From assembly GCA_018697195.1 (NCBI GenBank), contig JAGMWU010000028.1, positions 7,125,655-7,189,654 on the forward strand: a stretch of 64,000 nucleotides of DNA, read 5' to 3'. The notes under the pieces are model-generated. The model was given only the letters and a program-made list of their open reading frames with translations, was not told where the DNA came from and searched no databases. Each line of letters starts with the position of its first letter. Position 1 is the first letter of the stretch. Shown piece after piece: positions 1-10,100 of the stretch. A program made the position numbers and the translations under genes. Origin of the DNA: Certhia americana (lineage: Eukaryota; Chordata; Aves; Passeriformes; Certhiidae).

Positions 1-323
1 CAGTGGATCTCCTAGCCTTGCAGCATTGGGTCCCTCAGGGTTATCCTTCTTCAGTGGGTGGTTGATGACCCCCCGTGTTGTCAATAACTGGTCCCACACA
101 TGCAAATAAAGGGGGGTTCCTCGTGGCAGTGCTGGACCTGGGACTTTGGGGTTGGGGGCATCCTCTGGCGTTTGGAGGGTCCCGTGTGGATCTGGTGCCC
201 CTACTTGGGCCCTGTGTGGGGTTGAGGTCCCATTGGTGTACGTAGATAGGTCCTTGGAGGCTGGCTCCTGTTAGTGGAAAGCTTCCATAAATTTGGGGGG
301 TCCTGGGGTGGGGAGATCTGTTC
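1..323. other. Upstream flank without a recognisable gene
   Basis: No coding exon with homology or credible splice sites was recognised here. The text is T/G-rich, loosely repetitive, single-copy-looking sequence with phrases such as ggtccc and ttgggg recurring. In mammals the gene immediately upstream of SCARNA2 and ELAPOR1 is TMEM167B, so this could be its 3' UTR, but nothing in the sequence proves that. Confidence 0.3.
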
Positions 324-329
324 AATAAA
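324..329 (+). promoter_or_regulatory. AATAAA polyadenylation-type hexamer
   Basis: A canonical AATAAA sits on the plus strand just before the GC-rich block. It could end a plus-strand gene lying left of the window (TMEM167B by mammalian gene order). A hexamer alone is weak evidence. Confidence 0.25.
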
Positions 330-439
330 GTGTGGATACGGAGGGGTCCTGGTGTGGGGAATTGCTGGATGGAGCCCTCTGGCCAGTTCGTCCAGCTCTC
401 TGGGCCGGGAGCGCGTCGTCTCCTCATGCGGGCACGCGG

Positions 440-760
440 TGGTTGTGCCCTCCCGCAGGAGGCGCGTCCCCGCCTGCGCTGCCCCGCTGCGCTGGCCCCA
501 GCCTGCGCGGCCCCGCCTGCGCGGCCCCTCCTGCGCGTCCCCGCCTGCGCGTCCGGCGGCCGACGCATGCGCGGCCCCGCCTGCGCGCCCGCCTGCCGCC
601 CCGCCCTGCTGTCACCGCCTGCGCGGGCCCGCTGCGCGCCGTGCGCCTGCGCGCCCGCGCCGGGCCCGCGTTCTGCAGGGCGCTACCGTCACGTTCTTCG
701 GGGTCTTCCTGCAGCTGCTGATCCCCTTCCCCGTCGTGCTCCGCCGGCTACGTATATAAA
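440..760 (+). promoter_or_regulatory. GC-rich promoter with NRF1-like array and TATA box
   Basis: About 440-660 repeats the core CGCCTGCGC and includes one CGCATGCGC near 565, resembling the NRF1 consensus GCGCATGCGC. A perfect TATATAAA lies at 753-760, followed at about 767-774 by an ETS-like CCGGAAGT. A TATA box next to an ETS/NRF1 CpG island is unusual for a protein gene but fits an independently transcribed scaRNA starting 20-30 bp downstream. It most likely drives the RNA gene at about 780-1130. Confidence 0.5.
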
Positions 761-781
761 GGGCATACCGGAAGTGCGGTG

Positions 782-1130
782 GTTTGTTCGGGGCTGGGCT
801 GTGCGCGTGCTTCGTTGTCTGGTGCTGTGCGAGTCATGTTCGAGTGCTTGTTGCTAGTGCATGGCGGTGATGTGCGAGTGCATGTGCATTGCATGTGCGA
901 GTGCAGTGCAGTGCTGTGTGAGAGAGGCTCCAGCACCCTACTCACCCCCTACACGTTTGATCTTATTCGATCGGCCGGGCCCCAGCCGGGCCGAGTTTGA
1001 GAAGAAAGTGCCGCGAAGCCCTCGGGCGCTGTGCGGCTGGGCCGGGCGGGATGAGTCGATCAGATAGGCGAGGCCACGGCCGCTGAGCGCCCTGCGATTC
1101 TGACCCGCGCCCACGTCTGCAGCCCCGGGT
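782..1130 (+). ncRNA. SCARNA2: Probable SCARNA2 (mgU2-25/61) C/D-type scaRNA
   Basis: SCARNA2 guides 2'-O-methylation of U2 snRNA at G25 and C61 in Cajal bodies. Here TTGATCTTA at 957-965 is complementary to U2 22-30; pairing extends to about 13 bp (953-965) with two G-U pairs. C962, opposite G25, is the fifth base before a D-like TCGA (967-970). ATCAGATA at 1059-1066 is complementary to U2 58-65, and G1063, opposite C61, is the fifth base before a D-like GCGA (1068-1071). A C-like GTGATGT lies at 867-873, a C'-like ATGAGT at 1051-1056, and CTGA boxes at 1083-1086 and 1100-1103. The 790-930 part is G/T-rich, as in mammalian SCARNA2. TATA at 753-760 and position just upstream of ELAPOR1 agree. 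Both ends are estimates; the internal D boxes are degenerate. Confidence 0.68.
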
Positions 1131-1440
1131 TCGGCACCGACCCGGCCCCGACTTCATCCTGGCCCATCCAGTGCCGGGCCACGTGGGAAGGCGGGAAGTG
1201 TGCTCTGCACCAGGCTCCGTGCGGGCTTTGCAGGGGTTTGTGCTGGCCTTGCGGGGCCCTGCATGCTCCGTGCCATGCTGGCAGTCGTTCACCGAGCCCT
1301 GCAGTTGTGTGCAGCACAAAGGATATGCACAGGGCTGTGTTGGTACCGTGCCGCGTTGTGTGAGCTGGGCACGGACCCTGCTAGCCCCACAGGGCACCGG
1401 GGACTCTCATGAGACCTATGAGCTCCATGCAACACGTTGA
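1131..1440. other. Spacer between SCARNA2 and minisatellite
   Basis: GC-rich transitional sequence with recurring tgctccgtgc and ccctgca phrases. I see no exon, RNA or repeat that can be named. It may hold 5' regulatory sequence of ELAPOR1. Confidence 0.3.
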
Positions 1441-1900
1441 GTGTGACACCACGAGAATGGCCTCTTTGTTTTACTGGGGGTGTGTGGTGATGGGGGGATA
1501 GCATGGTGGTGACAAGAGGATGGCCGCAAGGGGACAACCACGGTGATGACTGGGAAATGGCCGTGGTGCTGACAAAGCTTTGATAGTAACGGGGACAGCC
1601 ACGGTAGAGATGAGTACGGTTCAGCTGGTGATGGGAGGACAGCCATGGTGCTAACAGAAGGAGAGCTGTGGCAGTAGCAAGAGGATGGCCGTGGTCATGA
1701 CAAGGGGACAGTGGGGTGAGTCACCGAGGGGTAGCTACAGTGGTCACTAGAGGATGGACATGAGAGGACAGCCCCAGAGGAGAAAAGGGGATGGCTGTGG
1801 TGGTGATGAGGGAACAGCAGGAATTCTGGCATTACTGGGAGAAAAGCAGCTGCGGTGGCTGCTGATGGTGGCCCTGCTGTGGGGACACTAAGAAATAAGT
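1440..1900. repeat. Degenerate minisatellite (gatggccgtggt unit)
   Basis: Imperfect repeats of a roughly 25-35 bp unit containing gacaag, ggatggccgtggt and tgacaa phrases, upstream of ELAPOR1. Confidence 0.6.
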
Positions 1901-2199
1901 TACCAGCTTAATGGTGCCTGGCAGCCTTCATCTGCCAAGGTGACACTGCAGATGCTGTGGGGCATGGCCACCCCATGTCACTGTCTCCAGCTGTGGCACA
2001 GTAGGCATGGGCTTGTCCCCATGCTGCCATGGCAGCAGGCACGATCCCTTCCTGTGGCTTGTGTCCCCCATGCCCGTGGTACTTGCTGGCATCCCTGTGC
2101 CACCACAGATGGACAAGTGTCACCAGTGTCCCCTTACCCTCAGGGTGACCCTGTGCCACCAGATCTGGGACCTCTGTGTCACCTTAGCAGTTCTGCCCC

Positions 2200-2560
2200 T
2201 CATGTCCTCTTGTCCCTGTTGCTCCCATATGCGTGTGTTCCCCATCTCCCTTTGTCATCAGCTGTGTCTTCCATGTCCCTCGCGTTCCCATATTGCCTAT
2301 ATCCTTCACATCTTCCTATGTTCCCCACCTCCCTGTGTTCCTATGTGTCCCCCATGTTCCGATATTCCTTGTATCCCGTGTCCCTCTGTGTCCCGCATTC
2401 TCCCATATCCCGTGTATTCCCCTTGTCCTGTCCTCCATCCTCCTGTGTCACTGTATCAGCTCTGTACCCAGTGTCCCTGATGTTCCTGTGTCCCCCGTGT
2501 TCCTATATCCCCTGTACCCTCTATGTATATGGGGGACCTGTTGTGACCTCCATATTCAGA
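2200..2560. repeat. Pyrimidine-rich tandem repeat
   Basis: Irregular head-to-tail repetition of short CT-rich words (tgtccc, ccatgttcc, tatcccc). It is asymmetric, with pyrimidines on the plus strand, and carries no gene. Confidence 0.55.
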
Positions 2561-2769
2561 ATGTACAGCCACGTGTGTCCCCTGTCCTGTCCCCAGTGCT
2601 GGGCTGGCCCGACTCTGTGAGGACATGGCCTGGGAGGCACACGAGTGGGACACAATCCCCGGTGAGATGAAGGTGGCTTCGGGGTGTGGGAGTTTCATGA
2701 CCCTCCTCACCGTGTCCCGGTCCTCCCCCAGCCCCGGGGGGGGCGGGAGGAGGGACTGTTCCTGGGGGC

Positions 2770-3260
2770 GTGATGCCCCGACACGGTCCCAGTACTGTTC
2801 CTGGAATAACAGTCCCAATTCCGTTCCCAGGGATAAGTTCCCGGTGCCGTTGCCGGGAACACGTTCCGGGGATTACGTTCCCAGTCCCGTTTCTGGAGAT
2901 ACACTCCCAAGGATGATGGGGTTCCCGGTACCGTTCTCATGGGTAACACTCCCAGTGTCGATGCCCAGCGCCAATCTCGGGATACCATTCCCGGAGTCCC
3001 GTCCCCGGTTCCATTTCCGGGTATAACCTTGGGCGTGCCGTTCCTGGGAGTTCCATTCCCGTGTCTCCATTCCCGATACCGATGCGCGGTGCCATTACCA
3101 TTCTCGATGTAGATTCCCGGTGCCATTCTCATGGCAAGTGTTCCCGGAGGCACGGCCGGCTGCCGTTCCGGGGGGTTCTGTTCGTGATCCACTGCCCGTT
3201 TCCGTTCCCTGGGGAGATGCCCCGTGCCGATCCCAGGGGTTCTGTTCCCGGTGCCGTTCC
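2770..3260. repeat. Minisatellite abutting ELAPOR1 promoter (gttcccggtgccgttcc unit)
   Basis: Degenerate copies of a unit of roughly 15-20 bp, of the form gttcccggtgccgttcccgg with ggataac/gattac variants. It runs directly into the ELAPOR1 5' region, so the CpG-rich promoter may partly consist of repeat-derived sequence. Confidence 0.65.
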
Positions 3261-3379
3261 GGGGGCGGGGGCAGGTGGCGGCAGGTGCGCGGAGGCTGGG
3301 CCGTTGGCGGGGGCGGGGCCGCGGGGCCGGTGCTCGCACCGGCCGAGCTGCCGCCGTTGCCACCACCGTTGCCGCCGCC
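3245..3379 (+). promoter_or_regulatory. ELAPOR1: ELAPOR1 CpG promoter and 5' UTR
   Basis: Very GC-rich stretch with GC-box-like gggggcgggg and ggggcggggcc, no TATA, ending in an excellent translation context: GCCGCCGCC precedes the ATG at 3380, which is followed by G. The transcription start cannot be fixed by eye. Confidence 0.6.
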
Positions 3380-4066
3380 ATGGTCGGTACCGGAGCCCGG
3401 TGGATGCCGCTGGCGCTGTGTCTGGCTGTCACCGTGTCCCCGGGACGCACCGAGGAGCAGCTACACGTCTGCAAGGAGGTACCGGCACCGGGAATAGCGG
3501 GGGGTTGTGGGAGGGCGGGCAACCGTTAACACACCACTACCACCACTCCCAAATTCCCCACACACATCGATGAAAAGGAGTCCCGGAGCACGGGGTGGCC
3601 GCTCCCTATGGGATGGGGGAGGACAAAGAGGGGACAGGCAAGGGTCGAGGGTCCCGGTGCCAGCGGAGGTGGGGTGTCCCCTAGCGGGGAGGGACTGGCC
3701 AATCTCCTGGGGGCCCGGGGAGGGGCCTTTGATCCCAGAGGCTCGGCCAGTCCCCGAGGGTCTCCTTCGGGACCCCAACTAGCGTCACCCCATCCTTGCC
3801 TCTCAGACACATTGGGGTCTCCACAAACCCTCCCTGAGTGTTGCTGGGGTGGGGGGGACAAGCCCAATGGCCACGTGCCGTTCCCAGCCCAGCACACGGT
3901 GGCCAAATATCCTGTGAAAAAAAGCTGTCACTCACCAGGATCTGTCCACCTTGGGGACAGCAGGTGAGCACCCAAATGCCCTCCCTGGGTTGTCAGTCTC
4001 ATCCTATCCCCCCCACTTTCCTCCCTCCTCCTCAGACCTGCAGCTGATTTTAATCTGGGCCAGGAT

Positions 4067-4116
<50 letters not shown>

Positions 4117-7100
4117 CTGTGATCCAATTATTTTTGTCTGTGTTCCATGATCCGGAGCAGGAAACAATAGACTGGGGCTGGCATCTGCCCCAGGAGCGAT
4201 TACTCCCCCAGAGGGGCTGTCCCCTGTCCTTCACTAGGGACAGCCCTTTGCCCTCCCCTGGCCAGAGCAGAGTGACAGTGGCAGTTTGGGGTGCCCCCCA
4301 TCCCCAGAGCCACCCTGGGGCTGAATTAGGTCAATTTATGTAGATTTAATAAAAACCTGGAAAAGTTTTGGAAGAGAGAAAAAATACCCTCTCCCCAAGG
4401 GAATCCCTCGGGTCTGAGAGCAATGTGGTAGTTCAGGGCTGCTGAAAGTTGGGGTGACCCTCTGGATACCCCCAGGGTGGTGTGGACCTTTCTCTGTGTC
4501 CCCATCCCAGAACAGGAGGGGCTCCATGCTGCCTGTACATGGGCAGATGGTCCATCTCTTTGTCCCCACTTTTCCTTTTACCTCTCCAATTCCTCTTTCC
4601 CCTCCCCTCCCCCTCTCCCCCTCTTCCCCCCTTACCCCCCCCTCCCCAAACTGCTGCGTTTCCAGCTGACAGGAATATCAAAGCAGTTGTTTTCTCATCA
4701 ACCTACCATGCTCCAGCAGCCACTGGGAACGTGAAGCCGCAGCACTGGCTTTGACACACCTGGCAAGGGGGTGGGGAGGCCCCCCTGTACCACAAACCCT
4801 AATACCACCACCAAATGTGTCCTTTACCCTGCCTACGCTGTCTGTCCCTGGCGTTACCTCGCCAGCCTTAAGCCAGTCTCAGCTGGCAGGATGGGAGGGT
4901 CATGGTGCCCCTGCTGTCTGCAGCGCTTCCAGGTTCCCCCTAGCTCTCCCCCCTATGCTCGGGGTGCTCCCAGACATCGGGTTGTGCCACAGCTATCTGA
5001 TGAGGAAAGTGTGTCATGGCCATGCCAAGGCACACCGAGAGGCGTGACAGTGCTACCTGCTCCCAGGAACATGGGAGGGAGGCAAGTGTTCACCCCCACA
5101 CCAGGGAGGGGGTGCAGGGCTATTGCTGCTCCAAGGCTTCTGGGAAACCCCAGACAGATCATCCTCCCACCCACAGCACCTCCATTTCCCAGCATCCTCC
5201 CATACTGACCTCCCCCCTGCCACAATACTCCCCCACTCTGAGCAGCCCCCTGATCTCCAGCTCCCCTCAATCCAGAGCATGTCCCACCCAAATCTCCCCC
5301 ATTTCCCAGCATCCCCGCACACTGAGCTCCCCCCCATCCCCAGTATCCCCCCACCCTGAACACCATCCCAAGCCCTCTCACCAGGCCCTGGGCACCACAG
5401 GACATTGCCACACCTTAACTCAAAACCATCCCTTCAAGTCACAGCTGGGGGCAGGGGGGCAGCCCCTCTCAGGGAGCACAGGGTATGGGGGCAGCCCAGG
5501 AGGTCTTGGGATGCAGCTACCCCCATGTTCCCTCTCTCTCTCCTGCAGTCCGAGTACCACTATGAGTACACAGCATGTGACAGCTCAGGCTCCCGCTGGA
5601 GGGTGGCTGTACCACATACGCCTGGACTCTGCACTGGCCTGCCCGACCCTGTCAGGGGCACTGAATGCTGTGAGATTCTGACCAGGAGTGGGATGGGGTC
5701 AGCCTGGGGGAGTGGGAATGGCAGGGATGGGAAATGAGGGCAAGGGGAGGGAGAGAGCAGGGAGACAAGCACAGCCATTGTCAGCTCCAGTGAAGGCAGT
5801 AACACGGGGATGGAATGGGATCAGTGGAGTGGGAATCCCCCCCGGGATGGGATGGCAGAAGAACTACAAACACTGGGGTGGGATGGAATAGGAATCACAT
5901 ACACAGAGACTCCCTGGGATGGGATGAGAGAGATGGAAATCACACACCATACCAGAATAGCATGGCATAGGAATCATCTACACAGGCACTGAGATGGGAT
6001 GAGAGGGATGGAAACCACACACACACACAGACATTGGGATGGGAATCACATGCACACATGGATAGGTTGGGATGGGAATCCACTGGGATGGAAATCCCCT
6101 TATCCCACATATGCACCAGGACAGGATAAGCAAGATGAGAATCCCCTTCACACACTTGCTCACCAGGATGGGATGAGAGATGGAAATCCCACACACATAC
6201 TGGGATAGGATAAGGTGGGAATCCCCCCCGCACACAGGCACTAGGATGCAATAAGAAGGATGGAAATCACATATACACATGCATGAGGATGGGATGGGAA
6301 TCACAGAGTCACCAAATGGAATGATAGCCATGGGAATCCCACCACACACACTTGGACGGAAATCTCCCCATCACACACATGCACCAGAATGGGATAAGAT
6401 GAGAATTTCCTTCACACAAACTCACTCACCAAATTGGGATGAGCAGGATGGGAATCCTAAACATATACCTCCAAAACTTGGGGGTGCCCTAGCTCCATGG
6501 CAGAGGGTTACATTCTGCCTGGACTGCGCAAAGCTGGATGTCAGGTGCCAAAATTCATGGGTGGGGGGATTGCCTTTCTGGAATGGTCAGGATGGGGGAT
6601 CCCAGCACCTTCACCAGCTGGGAGCACATTGAAATGCAGAGCTGAGGGTGATGAGGCTGTAGCAGCACCAGGGGGATTGGGGGTGACCCTCCATGCCCTT
6701 TGCCCCTCTGTCTCCCTTGGCAGCATTCTCCTGCAAGGCGGGTGAGTTCCTGGAGATGCAGACACAGACTTGTCGGCCCTGTGCTGCAGGCACCTACTCG
6801 CTGGGCACTGGTGTCCGCTTTGATGAGTGGGATGAGGTGCCCCATGGCTTTGCCAACGTGGCCACCAACCTGGAGGTGGATGATGGCTTTGGTGATGCGA
6901 CCGAGAACTGCACAGCGTGAGTCACTGTGTCACTGGCTGTGATGCCAGCACATGGGCACCCAGCATGTCAGGACTGAATTCAGGGCACAGCGAGCAGGAT
7001 GGGTGTGACACCCCTGTGCATCTGTGGTGTCTGGTTGCCCCAACACCCTTCTGTCATCCTGCCCTGGGAGGTGACCCAGCAGGGCATTACAGGGGCACCC

Positions 7101-10100
7101 TGGTCACAGCAACGGAACACCCAGAAGCATCACACCCCCACCCCCCCCCCCCAAGAAGTTGCAGGACCCCAACCCCATGGGACCCCACATCAACATTCTT
7201 CAGAGATGGAGCACCCATGGAGGTCCCCACAGCACCTATGGAGGTCTCTGTAGCACCCATGGGGGTCTCCACACCCCTGTGCCACCAGCCAGTGCTTCAT
7301 TTACTACCACAGGCCTTTGATCCTCACTGGCAGCCTCTGAGCTCTTTTGGTTGTGCTGGCAGCCACCAGACCCTTCCAGTTGTTCCACAGCCATTAAACC
7401 TCCCACCACCTGGTTGTACCAGCAGCCACCAAACTCTCCTGGTTTTACCACAACCTCTGAACCCTCCCAGTTGTACCAGCAAGCATGAAGCTGTCTCAGA
7501 TATACTGACATCCACCAAACCCTCCTGGCTGTACCACACCACTGAGCCCTCCCAGTTGTACCAGCAGCCACCAAACCCCCCTGGTTACACCAACAACCAC
7601 CAAACTATCCCAGATAGTACTGGCAGCCTCTGAACCCTCCTGGTTGTACCAACAACCATGAAACCTTCCCTGTTGTACCAACAACCACCAAACCCTCAGT
7701 TTTACTGGCACCACTGCACTGGCCCATTGATGGGCCTCTCAGCTATTCCCTATTCCCAGCAGCGTGTTCCTCAGCCACATTCCCAGAACAGGGGGACCCT
7801 CCCAGCTTCTCCTTGCAGTCCACATGGCTCTCAGCAGGCCAAAGGATTTTCCCCAGGGATATGTGTCTAGCCACCATACCTTGCCAATTCCCCCAGCCCT
7901 GTCTCAAGCCCCTGTGCCCCCCATTTCCCCCCTGCTTCCTGGGGACCCTCCCAGCTGTCCCCTACAATCCCTGTCCTTCCTGCTGTGGGGTTGAGAGTGG
8001 TGACAGGATCCCTGGGGCCATGTTACTTGCCCCAGGTCAACGTGGGTGCCACTGGGCGACTATGTGGCCTCCAACACGGATGAGTGCACGGCCACCCTCA
8101 TGTATGCTGTGAGCCTCAAGCAGTCGGGGACTGTGACCTTCGAGTACATCTACCCTGACAGCAGCATCGTCTTCGAATTCTTCGTGGGTGATGGAGTCAG
8201 GGGTGGAGGGTGTGGGTCCCTGGGGACGTGGGAGGGTCCTTGGGGCATGGGAGGGGTCTCTTAGGGCATGGAGGGATCCATCAGGGACATGGGAGTGGAC
8301 CTTGGTGATGTGAGGGGAGCCCCATGGGACGTGACAGTGGTTCATGGAGACATGAAGAAGGGTCCCTAGAAATATGGGAGGGTCCCTGGGAGCATGGGGG
8401 GGTCCCTGGGGACATGCGGGGACCCTGTGAACATGGGGTCCCTGACACTCCCTGCAGGTGCAGAATGATCAGTGCCAGCCCACGATGGAGGAATCCCGCT
8501 GGATGCGGACGACAGAGAAGGGCTGGGAATTCCACAGCGTGAGTGTCCGGTGGAAGGTGACACCGGCGGGAGGTCCCTCGTTGCTGCCCCGGCGTCTCTT
8601 GTCCCTCCCATGGGAAGAAGATGCTCCACGAGTCTGAGGAGGGGGCAGTGGGTGGTAACAGACCGGGGTACCACATCCCCCCCTCCAGACCCCTCTTCGT
8701 CGCCGGCACCCCCCCCCCCCCCCATTAGGCCAAACGCATCCCTGGCAGTGGGATTACCCAATCCTGTGGGATCCTTCTCCCAGGTGGAGCTGAGCCGCGG
8801 GAACAACGTGCTGTATTGGAGGACCACCGCCTTCTCCGTCTGGTCCAAGGTGCCAAAACCGGTGCTGGTGAGGAACATCGGCATTACAGGTGTGTGGGGG
8901 AAGAAAGAGGGGTCTCGGGGGTCGCGCACCCCCCTCCCCGCTACCTGAGCCCACTCCCACTCCCAGGGGTGGCCTTCACTTCCGAGTGCTTCCCCTGCAA
9001 GCCCGGCACCTTCACTCCTGCCGCCGGTTCAACCGCCTGTCAGCCCTGTCCCGCCGACACCTTCTCCGGCAAAGGGGCCACCGTCTGCCAGCCCTGCGAC
9101 CCTGACACTTACGCCGGTGAGAGGGGACACCTGGGGCTCCCCCCTCCTAGAGTTATCCCTCTAGTATGTGACTCTGGGAGAGGGAGGGGTGATGTGGGGA
9201 GCAGGGGTGACCTGACATCCCCTGGTGGGGACAGTGTTGGGGCCCCTCACAAACCTGACACCTGTGCTGGTGAGGGGCCACACTCTTAGGGGATCCCTTT
9301 GTCCCAGCACTCTGCGCTGCAGGAGTGGCTCTGGGAGACGGAGAGATGATGTGGGGAGTAGGGAGCATCCAGTACCCCTTGGCTGGGAGGGAAGACAAGG
9401 ACACCCCGCGTGGTGGTAACAGTGCTCGGGTCCTCGGGCTGTGCTGGATCACTTGCCTTGTCCCCCTCGGCAGAGCCCGGCTCGGGGTCCTGCAAGCCAC
9501 GCCCCCCCTGCACGGACAAGGATTTCTTCTACACCCACACAGCCTGCGACGCCGGCGGGGAGGTAATGTGGAGGTACCCCGGGGTGGTCCCCCTGTCCCC
9601 CGGTATCCTCCCCGGCTTACCCGCTCCCCCGGTAGACCCAGCTGATGTACAAGTGGGCAGAGCCCAAGATCTGCAGCGAGGACCTGCCGCAGGCGGCCCG
9701 GCTGCCACCCTCGGGGGTCAAGACCCGCTGCCCGCCCTGCAACCCTGGCTTCGCCAAAGACAACAGCAGCATCTGCCAGCCCTGTCCCTATGGCTCCTAT
9801 TCCAACGGCTCCGGTAAGGTGGCCCCGTCATTGTCCCCAAAACGTGACTGTGACTGCCCGAGCTGCTGGGGGAAGGTGGGTGCCACTCCAGTGCAGGGTT
9901 GTCCCCTCTTGTCCCCATGGCTCCAATAAGGACACCCCCATCACTGTCCACAAAGAATAACTGGGGTCTCTGGGGCTGTCAGGGCAAGGTGACTGCCACC
10001 TCAGTGTAGAGTTGTCCCATCCTGTCCCCATCATTGTTCCTAAGTTGTGACTATGACACCCCAAGCTGACAGAGAGAAAGGTGGTACCACCCTGGTACAG

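Noticed and set aside
2707..3522. 271-codon minus-strand open frame upstream of ELAPOR1
   Set aside because: Translation of the gttcccggtgcc minisatellite and CpG island; repeated GNGT-type peptides only.
4069..4116. Poly(T) as the tail of a recognisable retroelement or processed pseudogene
   Set aside because: No element body, gene homology or target-site duplication could be recognised beside it.
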